A DNA stretch of 64,000 bases from Sphingomonas sp. Lineage in GTDB: Bacteria > Pseudomonadota > Alphaproteobacteria > Sphingomonadales > Sphingomonadaceae. The notes below the pieces were generated by a model. The model did no database searches, had not been told where the DNA came from, and worked only from the letters and a program-made list of their open reading frames with translations. Of this stretch, positions 25,733 through 33,605 are shown one piece after another; the stretch's first letter is position 1, and the number at the start of each line of letters is the position of its first letter. The stretch lies in contig QFPK01000003.1 of assembly GCA_003248865.1 (NCBI GenBank), forward strand, positions 1 to 64,000. The letters run 5' to 3'. A program made the position numbers and the translations under genes.

Positions 25733-27094
25733 ATGGAGTCCCCGGAAGCGCCGCACACCACGCCCCATCAGCAAACCGTCGCCACAGACGCGCTGTGGCG
25801 GCGGACGGCCCCGGCCACCGCTCATCTGCCCGCCCTGCAAGGCGCGCTGACAGCGGATGTCGCCATCATCGGCGGCGGCTATTCCGGCCTGTCGGCAGCC
25901 CTGCATCTGGCGGAGGCCGGCTTTGAAACCGCCCTGATCGAAGCGCATGAACCGGGCGCGGGGGCCTCGGGCCGCAACGCGGCAGGCTGGCTGCCCACCT
26001 ATCTGGATCAAACCCCCTCTGCCGTCGAACGGCGGCTGGGCGTCGCCCGCGGGCAGGCGCTGAACCGCATGGTGGCGGAATCCGCCCGGCTGGTGCCCCG
26101 GATCGTCGCCCGGCATTCGCTGGCGGTCGATCTGAAGCCCTCGGGCATCTTCGTGGGTTCCGGCCGCCCGGCGCAGGCCGCCGCAGCGCGGGCGCTGGCA
26201 CGGGAATGGATGGGCTGCGGCGGCAATGTCCATGTCGTGGACACGTCGCGCAGCGCACAGATCACCGGCACAGACAGGTTCAGCCACGGCCTCGTCTTTG
26301 CAGACGGCGGAACACTGAACCCGCTGGCCTATGCCCGCGGGCTGGCGGCGGCCGCAGTCACGGCCGGCGCGCGCCTGTTCTGCGGAGAGGCCGCCACCGG
26401 CGCGGACCAGACCACCCGCGGCTGGCGGGTGCGCACAAGCTCAGGGCATGTGGATGCCCGCCATATCCTGATCGCGACTGAAGGGCATGACGTCAGCCCG
26501 CATCTGTGGCCCGGCCTCTCGTCGGGCTGCTACCGCCTGCCGATGGCAGTCATCACGTCAGAGCCGGTGCCGGATCTGCTGGCCCGGCTGATGCCCGCCG
26601 GCCAGCCCATCGCAGACACGAACAAGGCCAACCCGTTCTGGATGATGGCAGACCGCGATTGCCGGCTGGTTCTGTCGCTGCTGCCCCCGCGTGAGAACAG
26701 CGCCTCGCTCGACACCGTCGCCCGGCCGCTGAACCGCAAACTCGGCCGCCTCCATCCCGGCCTGCCCGCCATCCCTTGGTCGCACTATTGGATGGGCACC
26801 GTCGCCGTCAGCGCCGAACGCATCCCCTGCCTCCGGCCGCTGGCAGAGGGCGCCTATGCCATCGGCGGCTATTCCGGGCAGGGCATCGGCGCGGCCACCG
26901 CCGCCGGGCAGGAATTCGCCCGCCTCATCGCCTCGGGCGGGGATGAACGCGCCTGCCGCCTGCCGCTGCTGCCGCTGAAACCGGTGCCGTTCCGGCATGC
27001 CCTGCCGTGGGCCTATCGCCAGATCCTGTCGCCGCTGGGGCGCTGGGCAGATGGCAGCTACCGCCGCATACCAGCCTCACTGCCCCACAGCTGA
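25733..27094 (+). CDS. FAD-dependent oxidoreductase (DAO superfamily, OrdL/PuuB-like)
   Basis: 453 residues from ATG 25733. The N-terminal Rossmann motif GGGYSGLSAALHLAEAG (near 50) with Glu in LIEAHEPGAGASGRNAAGW is the dinucleotide-binding and covalent-flavin-type region of DAO enzymes. The C-terminal FAD-contact segment IGGYSGQGIG lies near 385. The family (COG0665) oxidises primary or secondary amines and amino acids, for example gamma-glutamylputrescine, releasing aldehyde and peroxide. In this cluster it may deaminate or N-dealkylate the substrate or an intermediate. It is soluble, with no signal peptide. It lies 61 bp after the LAL regulator, and a motif shared with the other cluster promoters lies between them. 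Confidence 0.85.
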   Translation: MESPEAPHTTPHQQTVATDALWRRTAPATAHLPALQGALTADVAIIGGGYSGLSAALHLAEAGFETALIEAHEPGAGASGRNAAGWLPTYLDQTPSAVERRLGVARGQALNRMVAESARLVPRIVARHSLAVDLKPSGIFVGSGRPAQAAAARALAREWMGCGGNVHVVDTSRSAQITGTDRFSHGLVFADGGTLNPLAYARGLAAAAVTAGARLFCGEAATGADQTTRGWRVRTSSGHVDARHILIATEGHDVSPHLWPGLSSGCYRLPMAVITSEPVPDLLARLMPAGQPIADTNKANPFWMMADRDCRLVLSLLPPRENSASLDTVARPLNRKLGRLHPGLPAIPWSHYWMGTVAVSAERIPCLRPLAEGAYAIGGYSGQGIGAATAAGQEFARLIASGGDERACRLPLLPLKPVPFRHALPWAYRQILSPLGRWADGSYRRIPASLPHS

Positions 27095-27099
27095 GCCTG

Positions 27100-27140
27100 T
27101 CGTCCCCCCCTTTGCCCGTCGTCCCCCCTTTGGTTGGGTG
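27100..27140 (+). promoter_or_regulatory. Tandem C-run/CCTTT motifs upstream of the first Rieske gene
   Basis: Two direct copies, TCGTCCCCCCCTTTG (27100-27114) and TCGTCCCCCCTTTGG (27119-27133), are offset by 19 bp. The second copy continues TTGGGTG, matching the DJ-1 upstream site. A -10-like CATTCT begins 30 bases after CCTTT of the second copy, as at 22116. They lie 63-103 bp before ATG 27203. Tandem boxes one to two helical turns apart are typical of MalT-family activation. Confidence 0.5.
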
Positions 27141-27202
27141 TCAGGACGCACCCCGCCCCCGCATTCTCTGCCCACAGTCAGCAGGAAATCGAGGACCAGC
27201 AT

Positions 27203-28240
27203 ATGAGCGGGGCACCCGACAAAACAAAGATCTACACCCAGGAGCCGATCCCCGTGGCAGAGCGCAGGCGCGTGACCAGCACTGTCGTGCCGCGCGAAGG
27301 CGAGAACGGCGAGTTCAGCCAATCCTGGTTCCCCATCGCGCTGTCCAGCGAAGTGCCGGTGGGCACCATCGTCGGGCGGGATTTTCTCGATGGCCGTGTT
27401 GTCGTCTATCGCGGCGAAGATGGCGTTGCCCGCGTGCAGAGCGCCTATTGCCCGCACATCGGCGCAGACCTCGCCGTCGGCAAGGTGATCGAGAACCGGG
27501 TTCAGTGCGCCTTCCACCATTGGGAATATGATGAAAACGGCATGTGCGTGAAAACCGGGCCGGGCCTGCCCCCACCGCGCGGCGCCTGCCTTTACACATT
27601 CCCGGTGCGCGAACGCTTCGGCATGATCTTCGTGTTCAACGGCACCGAAGCGCTGTGGGAACTACCAGCCATGGAATTCCCGGACGACGAGCTGGTCGCC
27701 CAGCCGTTCAAATCGGATCTCTACACCTGCGATCCATGGATTTTCGCCTCCAACACACCAGATACTCAGCATATCGCGGTGGTCCACGGCCTGAAATTCA
27801 AGGCGCAGGATCCGTCCGAACTGGTGCGCTGGGAAGACTGGGGCTTCCGCATGCAGATCGATGCCTGGCACCAGGACAATGAAGATCTCGCCTGGGAAGC
27901 CGGCATCTTCGGCAGCAGCATCTTCTATCAGCAAGGCCTCACGGACGGCTGGTGGATGGGCGTTTTCGCAGGCTTCTCGCTGCCGCGCGCCGGCACCCAT
28001 GAAGTGTTCCTGTCGGTCGTGGTGCGCAATGTATCCGAAGAAGGCGGCAAATCCATTCAGGAACGGCTCGATTTCGGTCACATGCTGCTCACCCGCACCG
28101 CCGCCGAAGACAAGCCCATTCTGGATTCCATCCATCACCGCGTGGGCTATCTCACCAAGGCTGATACGGCCCTCGCCAAATATTTCCGTTTCCTCGCGAA
28201 ATATCCGCGCGCCCACCCGTCGCGCGATTTCATCAACTGA
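27203..28240 (+). CDS. Rieske non-heme iron oxygenase, alpha-subunit type
   Basis: 345 residues from ATG 27203 (GAGGACC upstream). The Rieske [2Fe-2S] ligands are C83-x-H85 and C102-x2-H105 (YCPHIGADL, CAFHHWEYD). The mononuclear iron site is in NTPDTQHIAVVHG, with Asp187, His190 and His195. It belongs to the aromatic ring-hydroxylating/demethylating oxygenases and would need a reductase (and perhaps a ferredoxin) that is not encoded in the visible cluster. The next gene starts 26 bp after its stop and encodes a SnoaL-like protein, so the genes 27203-29102 are probably one operon. The protein is cytoplasmic. Substrate unknown. Confidence 0.9.
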   Translation: MSGAPDKTKIYTQEPIPVAERRRVTSTVVPREGENGEFSQSWFPIALSSEVPVGTIVGRDFLDGRVVVYRGEDGVARVQSAYCPHIGADLAVGKVIENRVQCAFHHWEYDENGMCVKTGPGLPPPRGACLYTFPVRERFGMIFVFNGTEALWELPAMEFPDDELVAQPFKSDLYTCDPWIFASNTPDTQHIAVVHGLKFKAQDPSELVRWEDWGFRMQIDAWHQDNEDLAWEAGIFGSSIFYQQGLTDGWWMGVFAGFSLPRAGTHEVFLSVVVRNVSEEGGKSIQERLDFGHMLLTRTAAEDKPILDSIHHRVGYLTKADTALAKYFRFLAKYPRAHPSRDFIN

Positions 28241-28266
28241 TCCAAACCCACATCAGGAAGAAAAAC

Positions 28267-28668
28267 ATGCCAATCGACGCATCAGACAGCATCAAGCAGA
28301 TCATCAAGGATCGCAGCGATCTGTTCGAAAGCAATTTCGCATCCGGCGATGCCGCCGCCCTCGTCCGCGATTATTATGTGCCGGATGCCATGACGCCGCT
28401 GGTCTCAGCCGGAGACGGCCCTGCCCTGATCGGCCACACCGCCATCACCGTCCTGTTCGAAGCCTTCATGGGGGCCTTTGAGAAAGCGCGTCAGGTGCCG
28501 CGCTTCATCAGCGCAGACGTCGATCTCGCCTATGAAGTCTCCAACTCCTACCTCACGCCCAGCGGCGGCGGCGAGGAAGTGGAATATCGCTATGTCGCCA
28601 CCTGGCGCCGCTGCGAAGACACATGGCGCGTTGAAGCGGATTTCTTCGCACCCGGCCCGCTGGTCTGA
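28267..28668 (+). CDS. SnoaL-like/NTF2-fold (DUF4440-type) protein
   Basis: 133 residues with the cone-shaped alpha+beta pattern of the NTF2 superfamily: an amphipathic helix with SNFASGDAAALVRDYYVPDA, then GPALIGHTAITVLFEAFMGA, then strands ending TWRVEADFFAP. Members include polyketide cyclases, ketosteroid isomerases, small ring-hydroxylating beta-like subunits and ligand-binding proteins. It could be a small subunit or an isomerase working after the Rieske enzyme. The spacing (26 bp before, 5 bp after) places it in the Rieske operon. It begins with AGGAAGAAAAAC upstream. Confidence 0.75.
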   Translation: MPIDASDSIKQIIKDRSDLFESNFASGDAAALVRDYYVPDAMTPLVSAGDGPALIGHTAITVLFEAFMGAFEKARQVPRFISADVDLAYEVSNSYLTPSGGGEEVEYRYVATWRRCEDTWRVEADFFAPGPLV

Positions 28669-28673
28669 TCTCA

Positions 28674-29102
28674 ATGGCCCTGTTTGAAACCGCCGCACGT
28701 TTCGATGCGCCGGCCCCGCTGGTCTGGTCTTATGTCAGCTGGGACGGCATGCCAAAGCTCGTGGAAGGCGGTTTCTTCACCAGCGCGGATTTTCCGGCCG
28801 GGCCGGAAATCCGCCCGGGTGCGCTGCGCCGGTTGTCCACACCCGACGGCAGCTTCACAGAGCGGCTGGAAGATTATCGCGCGGCAGACTTCACCTATCG
28901 CTATCGCATGGTCGATACCGGCCCGTTTCCACTCACCGATTATGAGGGCATCGTCGCCGTCACACCGGCGGGCTCGGGCTGCTGCCTGAAGTTCGGCCAC
29001 AGTGCTACGCTCATCGGCCTTTCGGCCGCTGAATGGGAAACAGGCTGGCTCGCGATCGAAGCCAGCGTCTTTGACTTCATCCGCCGCCAGACCGGCGGAT
29101 GA
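28674..29102 (+). CDS. SRPBCC (START/Bet v1-fold) ligand-binding protein, copy A
   Basis: 142 residues of the polyketide-cyclase/START superfamily. The N-terminal FDAPAPLVWSYVSWDGMPKL is the first helix region of this fold, and the sequence ends with the long C-terminal helix (WETGWLAIEASVFDFI). The hydrophobic cavity of this fold binds lipophilic molecules. It begins 5 bp after the SnoaL-like gene and is paralogous to the protein at 32550-32993: both share the LxDYxGxVxVTPAG block and a WxxTWLA-like C-terminal helix. The role in the pathway is unknown. Confidence 0.78.
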   Translation: MALFETAARFDAPAPLVWSYVSWDGMPKLVEGGFFTSADFPAGPEIRPGALRRLSTPDGSFTERLEDYRAADFTYRYRMVDTGPFPLTDYEGIVAVTPAGSGCCLKFGHSATLIGLSAAEWETGWLAIEASVFDFIRRQTGG

Positions 29103-29109
29103 AGTCCCC

Positions 29110-30156
29110 TTATCGGGTCGCTTCGCGCACAGCCGCCTCTGCGGCCTTCAATCGATCCAGCGTGCGCCGCACAAGAATGCCGGCCTGATCCGTCTTCAGG
29201 ATCAGCGGCTTCATCTCCCAGAAATCGCGCCCAGCCATTCGTGCCTGCACCGCGCGAATCATGGGCTCGTCCTCCTGCCGAAAGGCATGTTCGGCAATCC
29301 CCTCCAGCGCCTGCGTCACCTCCGCACTGCCCGGCGCAAAGGTGCGGAACACGATATAGCGGTACACGCAATTCTCGTCGTCCATCGGGGTCAGCATGTG
29401 CACGCTACCCAGAAAGCCGCCTTCGGCCCGCGGGCGCCCCGTCAGCGTCACGCCCACTTCCAGATAATAGGCGCCCGGCGGATCCCAGCGCATCTCGTTC
29501 CAGTAATCCACCCGGTCGCCTTCTTTCACCACACCGGGCAGCACGAACAGCATCGGCGCGTCGCCATCCGGGTTCCAGCGATCAGAATAGATTCGGTTGC
29601 CGTCCTGCCGCGTCTTCACAACGCCGCCCGCAATCGCCTCATTGCCCAGCGTCGTCGGATGCAGGAACTGGCCGTGAGTCAGGTCCATCAGATTGTCCAG
29701 CACCAGCTCATAGTTCAACGGCTGGTGCATGCTGTGCTCACCCGTCATCGTGAAGGCCTCAGTCTGGTTCAGCCAGGGGAAGTCCGGGATCAGGCTGTCA
29801 TCCGCCCGCTCCGCATCCCCCATCCACACCCAGACAAACCGATCCCGCTCCACCACCGGATAGGTGCTCACCCGGGCCGCCATCAGCTTTGTGCGCGGAT
29901 CAAAGGGGTTCAGCGCACAGCGCCCGTCCGCGCCAAAACGCAGGCCATGATAGGGGCATTCGATCGTGCTGCCGAAGATCCTGCCCATGTGCAGCGGCGC
30001 AAAACGGTGTGGGCATGTATCTGACAAGGCGATCATTTCGCCCTGCTCACCACGAAACAGCAACAGATGTTCCCCGATCACCTGCGCATGACAGGGCTGA
30101 TCCTGAACTTCGCTGCTCCAGGCTGCCGCATACCAGCAATTCCGAATGAACCCCAT
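29110..30156 (-). CDS. Rieske oxygenase, vanillate O-demethylase (VanA)-like
   Basis: 348 residues from ATG 30156, with AAGGGG upstream. The protein opens FIRNCWYAAAWSSEV, the typical VanA-group start. Rieske ligands are C48-x-H50 and C67-x2-H70 (TCPHRFAPLHMG, ECPYHGLRF). The mononuclear iron residues lie in NLMDLTHGQFLHPTTLG (Asp158, His161, His166). VanA-type enzymes remove O-methyl groups or hydroxylate aromatic and alicyclic substrates with an external reductase. It is convergent with the operon ending at 29102 (7-bp gap) and divergent from the TonB receptor. Two distinct Rieske enzymes in one cluster suggest two oxidative steps. Confidence 0.9.
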   Translation of the reverse strand: MGFIRNCWYAAAWSSEVQDQPCHAQVIGEHLLLFRGEQGEMIALSDTCPHRFAPLHMGRIFGSTIECPYHGLRFGADGRCALNPFDPRTKLMAARVSTYPVVERDRFVWVWMGDAERADDSLIPDFPWLNQTEAFTMTGEHSMHQPLNYELVLDNLMDLTHGQFLHPTTLGNEAIAGGVVKTRQDGNRIYSDRWNPDGDAPMLFVLPGVVKEGDRVDYWNEMRWDPPGAYYLEVGVTLTGRPRAEGGFLGSVHMLTPMDDENCVYRYIVFRTFAPGSAEVTQALEGIAEHAFRQEDEPMIRAVQARMAGRDFWEMKPLILKTDQAGILVRRTLDRLKAAEAAVREATR

Positions 30157-30272
30157 TGCCACCCCTTCCCGCCCTTGTTCGCGCAGCCATCCGTCACGGT
30201 GGCCATTGGGCGCGGATGCTGGAATCGGCAGACAAGGGTGTCGACTAAACCAAAGTGAGTAGAGCCCGGCGC

Positions 30273-30311
30273 CCGGCCGCTGTAGCGGCCGGGGATACCC
30301 CTTTTTGCTGA
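30273..30311. promoter_or_regulatory. Hairpin and GGGGATACCCC box upstream of the TonB receptor
   Basis: An 8-bp perfect inverted repeat, CCGGCCGC-TGTA-GCGGCCGG (30273-30292), is directly followed by the palindrome GGGGATACCCC (30291-30301) and TTTTTGCTGACTGG. The latter resembles the motif before the DJ-1, FAD oxidase and Rieske genes, and a -10-like CAATAC lies about 31 bases further on. It lies in the 264-bp region between the divergent VanA-like gene and TonB receptor, so it could control both. Confidence 0.45.
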
Positions 30312-30420
30312 CTGGAGGACAAGCCCCGACACTGGCGCAATACACCCACATAATCGCGACCTGCACTGGATCAAACGGCGAAAACGCCAGCAGGCCGCAC
30401 TCGCTCTGCCCTGGGGAGGC

Positions 30421-32547
30421 ATGAACCTGAATTCAGGGAGAAAAAGGGTGAAGGCATTCTGGTTGAAATCGGCTGCGGCCGGTCTTGTTGTTGTGGCGCA
30501 TCCCGTTCTTGCACAACAGAAACCCGCAGATGGTTCTGATCAGGATCTGGTCGTCACGGCCCGCAAATGGTCGGAAAATATCCGCGACATTCCCGATACG
30601 GTGCAGGCCTTTTCCGCCGCCACGCTGGAAAAGGCCGGGATCGATTCCATTTCCGATCTCGGCGGGGTGGTGTCGGGCTTCCGCGTGGTGGAGGCGCAGC
30701 AACCCGGCGTGGTGCTGATCAGCATCCGCGGCATCGGGCAGGTCCGCAACGGGGAATCGCCCATCGCCGTGGTGGTGGATGGTGTGCAGCAGAATTCGCC
30801 GAGCCAGATCACCCAGGATCTGCTGGATGTGGAACGGATCGAGGTGCTGAAGGGGCCGCAGGGTTCTCTCTATGGCCGCAACGCCATCGGCGGCGCCATC
30901 ATCATCACCACCAAGCCACCGACGGATGTGCTCAGCGGCAGCGCAGAGGCCGGCTATGCCGAAGGCAAGGAATTCAGCACGCGTGGCACGCTGTCCGGCC
31001 CGCTGGGCGAAAAGGCGGGCTTCCGGCTGGGCGCCAGCTACCTCAACCGCGACGGCCAGATCTACAACAGGACGCTCGACACCAATGTCGATTACAACGA
31101 GGTCTGGGCGCTGCAGGGCTCATTCGTCGCCAATCCGTCAGACATCGTCTCGATCGATCTGAGGGCCAGCCACTACAATCAGATCGCGGGCGCGGCCTGG
31201 TATCGCGCCGGCCCCGCCAACGCCCCGCGTGAACCGGTGGTCGCAAACCTGCTGGGCCGGGGTGAGCGCAAACTGACCGATATCTCCGCCAAGGTGGAAT
31301 TCGATCTTGAACAGGTCACTCTCACGTCGATCACCGCCTTTTCCAAGACCAAGACCTTCATTTTCGAGGATCTTGACTGGGAGCCGCTGGACCTCGCCTC
31401 GGCGAACCAGTGGCTGGACGTGGATGCCTGGAGCCAGGAACTGCGGCTGGCGTCAGACACGGGCGGCCCTCTGCGTTGGATGGGCGGGCTTTATTATCTG
31501 AACACACGGCGGCAGCAGGATACATCGCTCTATCTGCGGCCAGACATGACCGGCCTGCCGGATCCGATGCTGCTGCAAACCCTCATCGCGCGCGATCGCA
31601 ATCAGGCCTATGCCGCGTTCGGGCAGGTGAATTACAAGATCACAGATGCGCTCGAACTGACGGCGGGGCTCCGCTACGATATCGACAAGCGTCGGCAGGA
31701 TGATCTGCTGCCGCCCTCGCCCACCGCGCCCACCACCTTCCGCGCCACCTATCGCTCGCTGCAACCGAAGGTCTCGCTGGCTTACAGCTTTCAGGACGGC
31801 ACCCTTGCCTATGCCACCGTGGCCAAGGGCTTCCGCAGCGGCGGCTTCAACGCAAACGATGTCGTCACCCGCGAATTCAAGAAGGAAGAGCTGTGGAGCT
31901 ACGAGCTCGGCGTGAAAGCCGCCTCGTCAGACAACAAGCTGTTCGTGAACGCGGCGCTTTTCTTCATCGACATCAAGGATCGTCAGGTCGCCGGGCTGGA
32001 CCTCACGACAGGCCCCGCGCAGTTCATCGCCAACCCTATTCCGCGCTCCACGGTGCGCGGCGCCGAACTCGAAGTCAGCGCCCGCCCGCTGTCGGGGCTC
32101 GAACTCTCCGTCGGCGCCAGCCTGCTCGGCACCAAGATCAACGAATATGATCAGTCCGTGTTCGCCGGCACCGCCGCCAATGGCGATTTCACCGGTAACA
32201 AGCTCAATCAGGTGCCCGGCTACACGCTGAACGCGGCCATTCAGTATACTGCGGATCTGGGGGCCGACAGCCGGCTCATCACCCGCCTCGACACCAATGG
32301 CTGGGGCAAGGATTATTTCTGGGAAATCAACAACGAAGACAAGCTTAACCCGGTGTGGCTGTTCAACGCGCGCGTCACCTGGGAAGTCGGCAACCTGTCG
32401 TTCACGGCCTATGCCCGCAACATGTTCAACCGCCGCTACGATCTTGAATTCGTGCCCTATGCCTTCGGCGGCACACTCACCGGCGCGGATCTCGGCGCGG
32501 CGGCCCCGCCACGTCAGTTCGGCGCCTCTGCAAAAGTGAGGTTCTGA
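30421..32547 (+). CDS. TonB-dependent receptor of the catabolic cluster
   Basis: A 708-residue outer-membrane transporter. ATG 30421 follows GGGGAGGC, and the signal peptide ends HPVLAQQ. The TonB box (DLVVTARKW) lies near 42. The plug has DVERIEVLKGPQGSLYGRNA, and the barrel ends with FGASAKVRF. There is no STN domain and no fecIR next to it, so it is probably not regulated by surface signalling. Its place beside Rieske oxygenases and SRPBCC genes suggests uptake of the pathway substrate rather than iron, as is common in sphingomonads. The stop is 2 bp before the next start, so the two are co-translated. Confidence 0.9.
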   Translation: MNLNSGRKRVKAFWLKSAAAGLVVVAHPVLAQQKPADGSDQDLVVTARKWSENIRDIPDTVQAFSAATLEKAGIDSISDLGGVVSGFRVVEAQQPGVVLISIRGIGQVRNGESPIAVVVDGVQQNSPSQITQDLLDVERIEVLKGPQGSLYGRNAIGGAIIITTKPPTDVLSGSAEAGYAEGKEFSTRGTLSGPLGEKAGFRLGASYLNRDGQIYNRTLDTNVDYNEVWALQGSFVANPSDIVSIDLRASHYNQIAGAAWYRAGPANAPREPVVANLLGRGERKLTDISAKVEFDLEQVTLTSITAFSKTKTFIFEDLDWEPLDLASANQWLDVDAWSQELRLASDTGGPLRWMGGLYYLNTRRQQDTSLYLRPDMTGLPDPMLLQTLIARDRNQAYAAFGQVNYKITDALELTAGLRYDIDKRRQDDLLPPSPTAPTTFRATYRSLQPKVSLAYSFQDGTLAYATVAKGFRSGGFNANDVVTREFKKEELWSYELGVKAASSDNKLFVNAALFFIDIKDRQVAGLDLTTGPAQFIANPIPRSTVRGAELEVSARPLSGLELSVGASLLGTKINEYDQSVFAGTAANGDFTGNKLNQVPGYTLNAAIQYTADLGADSRLITRLDTNGWGKDYFWEINNEDKLNPVWLFNARVTWEVGNLSFTAYARNMFNRRYDLEFVPYAFGGTLTGADLGAAAPPRQFGASAKVRF

Positions 32548-32549
32548 TC

Positions 32550-32993
32550 ATGGCGGTCGTCACCCTTGCGGAACGTATCGAAGCCCCGGCCGACAAGGTT
32601 TGGCACTATGTCGGCTGGCATGGCGTGGCCGATCTCGATCAATATTCCGGGGCCCTGTTTCAGAAGATCGAATTCTTCGGCGACAAGCCCGCGCCCGGCA
32701 TCATCAAGATCATCTATCCCGTCAACGGCCTGCCCGTGCACGAACGGATGGAGAGCTATGATGCCGAAACGCGGACCTACCGCTACAGCCTGCTCGACGT
32801 CGGCTCGCTTCCGATCACGGATTATCGCGGTCTGGTGAAAGTCACCCCCGCCGGTCCCACGGCCTGCCATGTGAAGATCGAATGCGAATTCACCGCCGTC
32901 GATGTCAGTGAAGAGGAATGGCGCAGCACATGGCTCGCCATGGAAACCGCCCTGCTCCGCGAAGTGCGCGCCCGCGTCACCGCAGCCGACTGA
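32550..32993 (+). CDS. SRPBCC (START/Bet v1-fold) ligand-binding protein, copy B
   Basis: 147 residues. The N-terminal IEAPADKVWHYVGWHGVADL is the family's first strand and helix. The LDVGSLPITDYRGLVKVTPA block and the C-terminal helix WRSTWLAMETALLREV align with copy A at 28674. It follows the TonB receptor by 2 bp, so it is made in step with the transporter, which suggests a role in binding the imported compound. No enzymatic residues can be assigned. It is the last intact gene before the IS3 remnant and the tRNA. Confidence 0.78.
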   Translation: MAVVTLAERIEAPADKVWHYVGWHGVADLDQYSGALFQKIEFFGDKPAPGIIKIIYPVNGLPVHERMESYDAETRTYRYSLLDVGSLPITDYRGLVKVTPAGPTACHVKIECEFTAVDVSEEEWRSTWLAMETALLREVRARVTAAD

Positions 32994-33039
32994 CCAACGC
33001 GGGGGCGTCTGCGCGATCCCCGGAACGCGCAGACGCCTC

Positions 33040-33384
33040 GTGCGGCCTGTCACTGGCCGTCGTATTCGCTGGCTTTCTCCGGATCACGCCTTGCAAGCCC
33101 AGCTCGCGCATCAGACGTTCCACCGTGCAGCGGCAACGTCTACGCCCTCCCGCTGCATCTGCCGCCATGCCTTGCACACGGCTGAGACTTGAAACTGGCG
33201 TCGAACGCGCGCCGGACCTCGGCCTTCTTCACCCACTCCAGCAGCGTGTGCCCCGAACAGCCGATCTTCTCGGCAATGGATGTGATCGCCGCCCAGCAGG
33301 ATGGATGGCGCCTGCGTGGTCCAGCGCCATGCAGACCGCCCGCTCAGGAATCTCAGGCGCAAACTTGTTCGTCGTCCTGCTCAT
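33040..33384 (-). mobile_element. IS3-family transposase remnant with internal deletion
   Basis: On the minus strand, ATG 33384 begins MSRTTNKFAPEIPERAV, the start of an IS3-family OrfA. After frame changes, IAEKIGCSGHTLLEWVKKAE continues OrfA, and this is joined directly to CTVERLMRELGLQGVIRRK, a fragment of OrfB. Most of OrfA's end and all of the DDE domain are gone. It is inactive debris between the catabolic genes and the tRNA. The region 33385-33587 has no gene. Confidence 0.8.
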
Positions 33385-33586
33385 CGTAAACCCTCACTCT
33401 CAGCAGTGGGGGCCTGCGGCAAATCCGGAGCGGTTCAAATTGGCGAAATCCCAAAGGCCCCCAAAATGGCTCCCAAATCCGGGGGATCGGGAAAGAAGAA
33501 TTGGGCTAAGATGGGACAAATCTGTTAAAAAACCTCAATATTCAAGAGGCTTTGATGGCATTTGCGGGATGTTTTGGAAGGGGCGA

Positions 33587-33605
33587 TTGGAGCGGGTGAA
33601 GGGAA
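33587..33605 (+). repeat. att-like direct repeat at the tRNA-Gly 3' end (right)
   Basis: TTGGAGCGGGTGAAGGGAA covers the CCA end, discriminator base, acceptor 3' strand and the start of the T arm of the tRNA-Gly gene. It matches 20585-20603 at 17 of 19 positions. Just inside it, 33453-33478 (AAAGGCCCCCAAAATGGCTC...) resembles 20660-20681 near the left copy, as arm-type integrase sites might. Confidence 0.55.
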
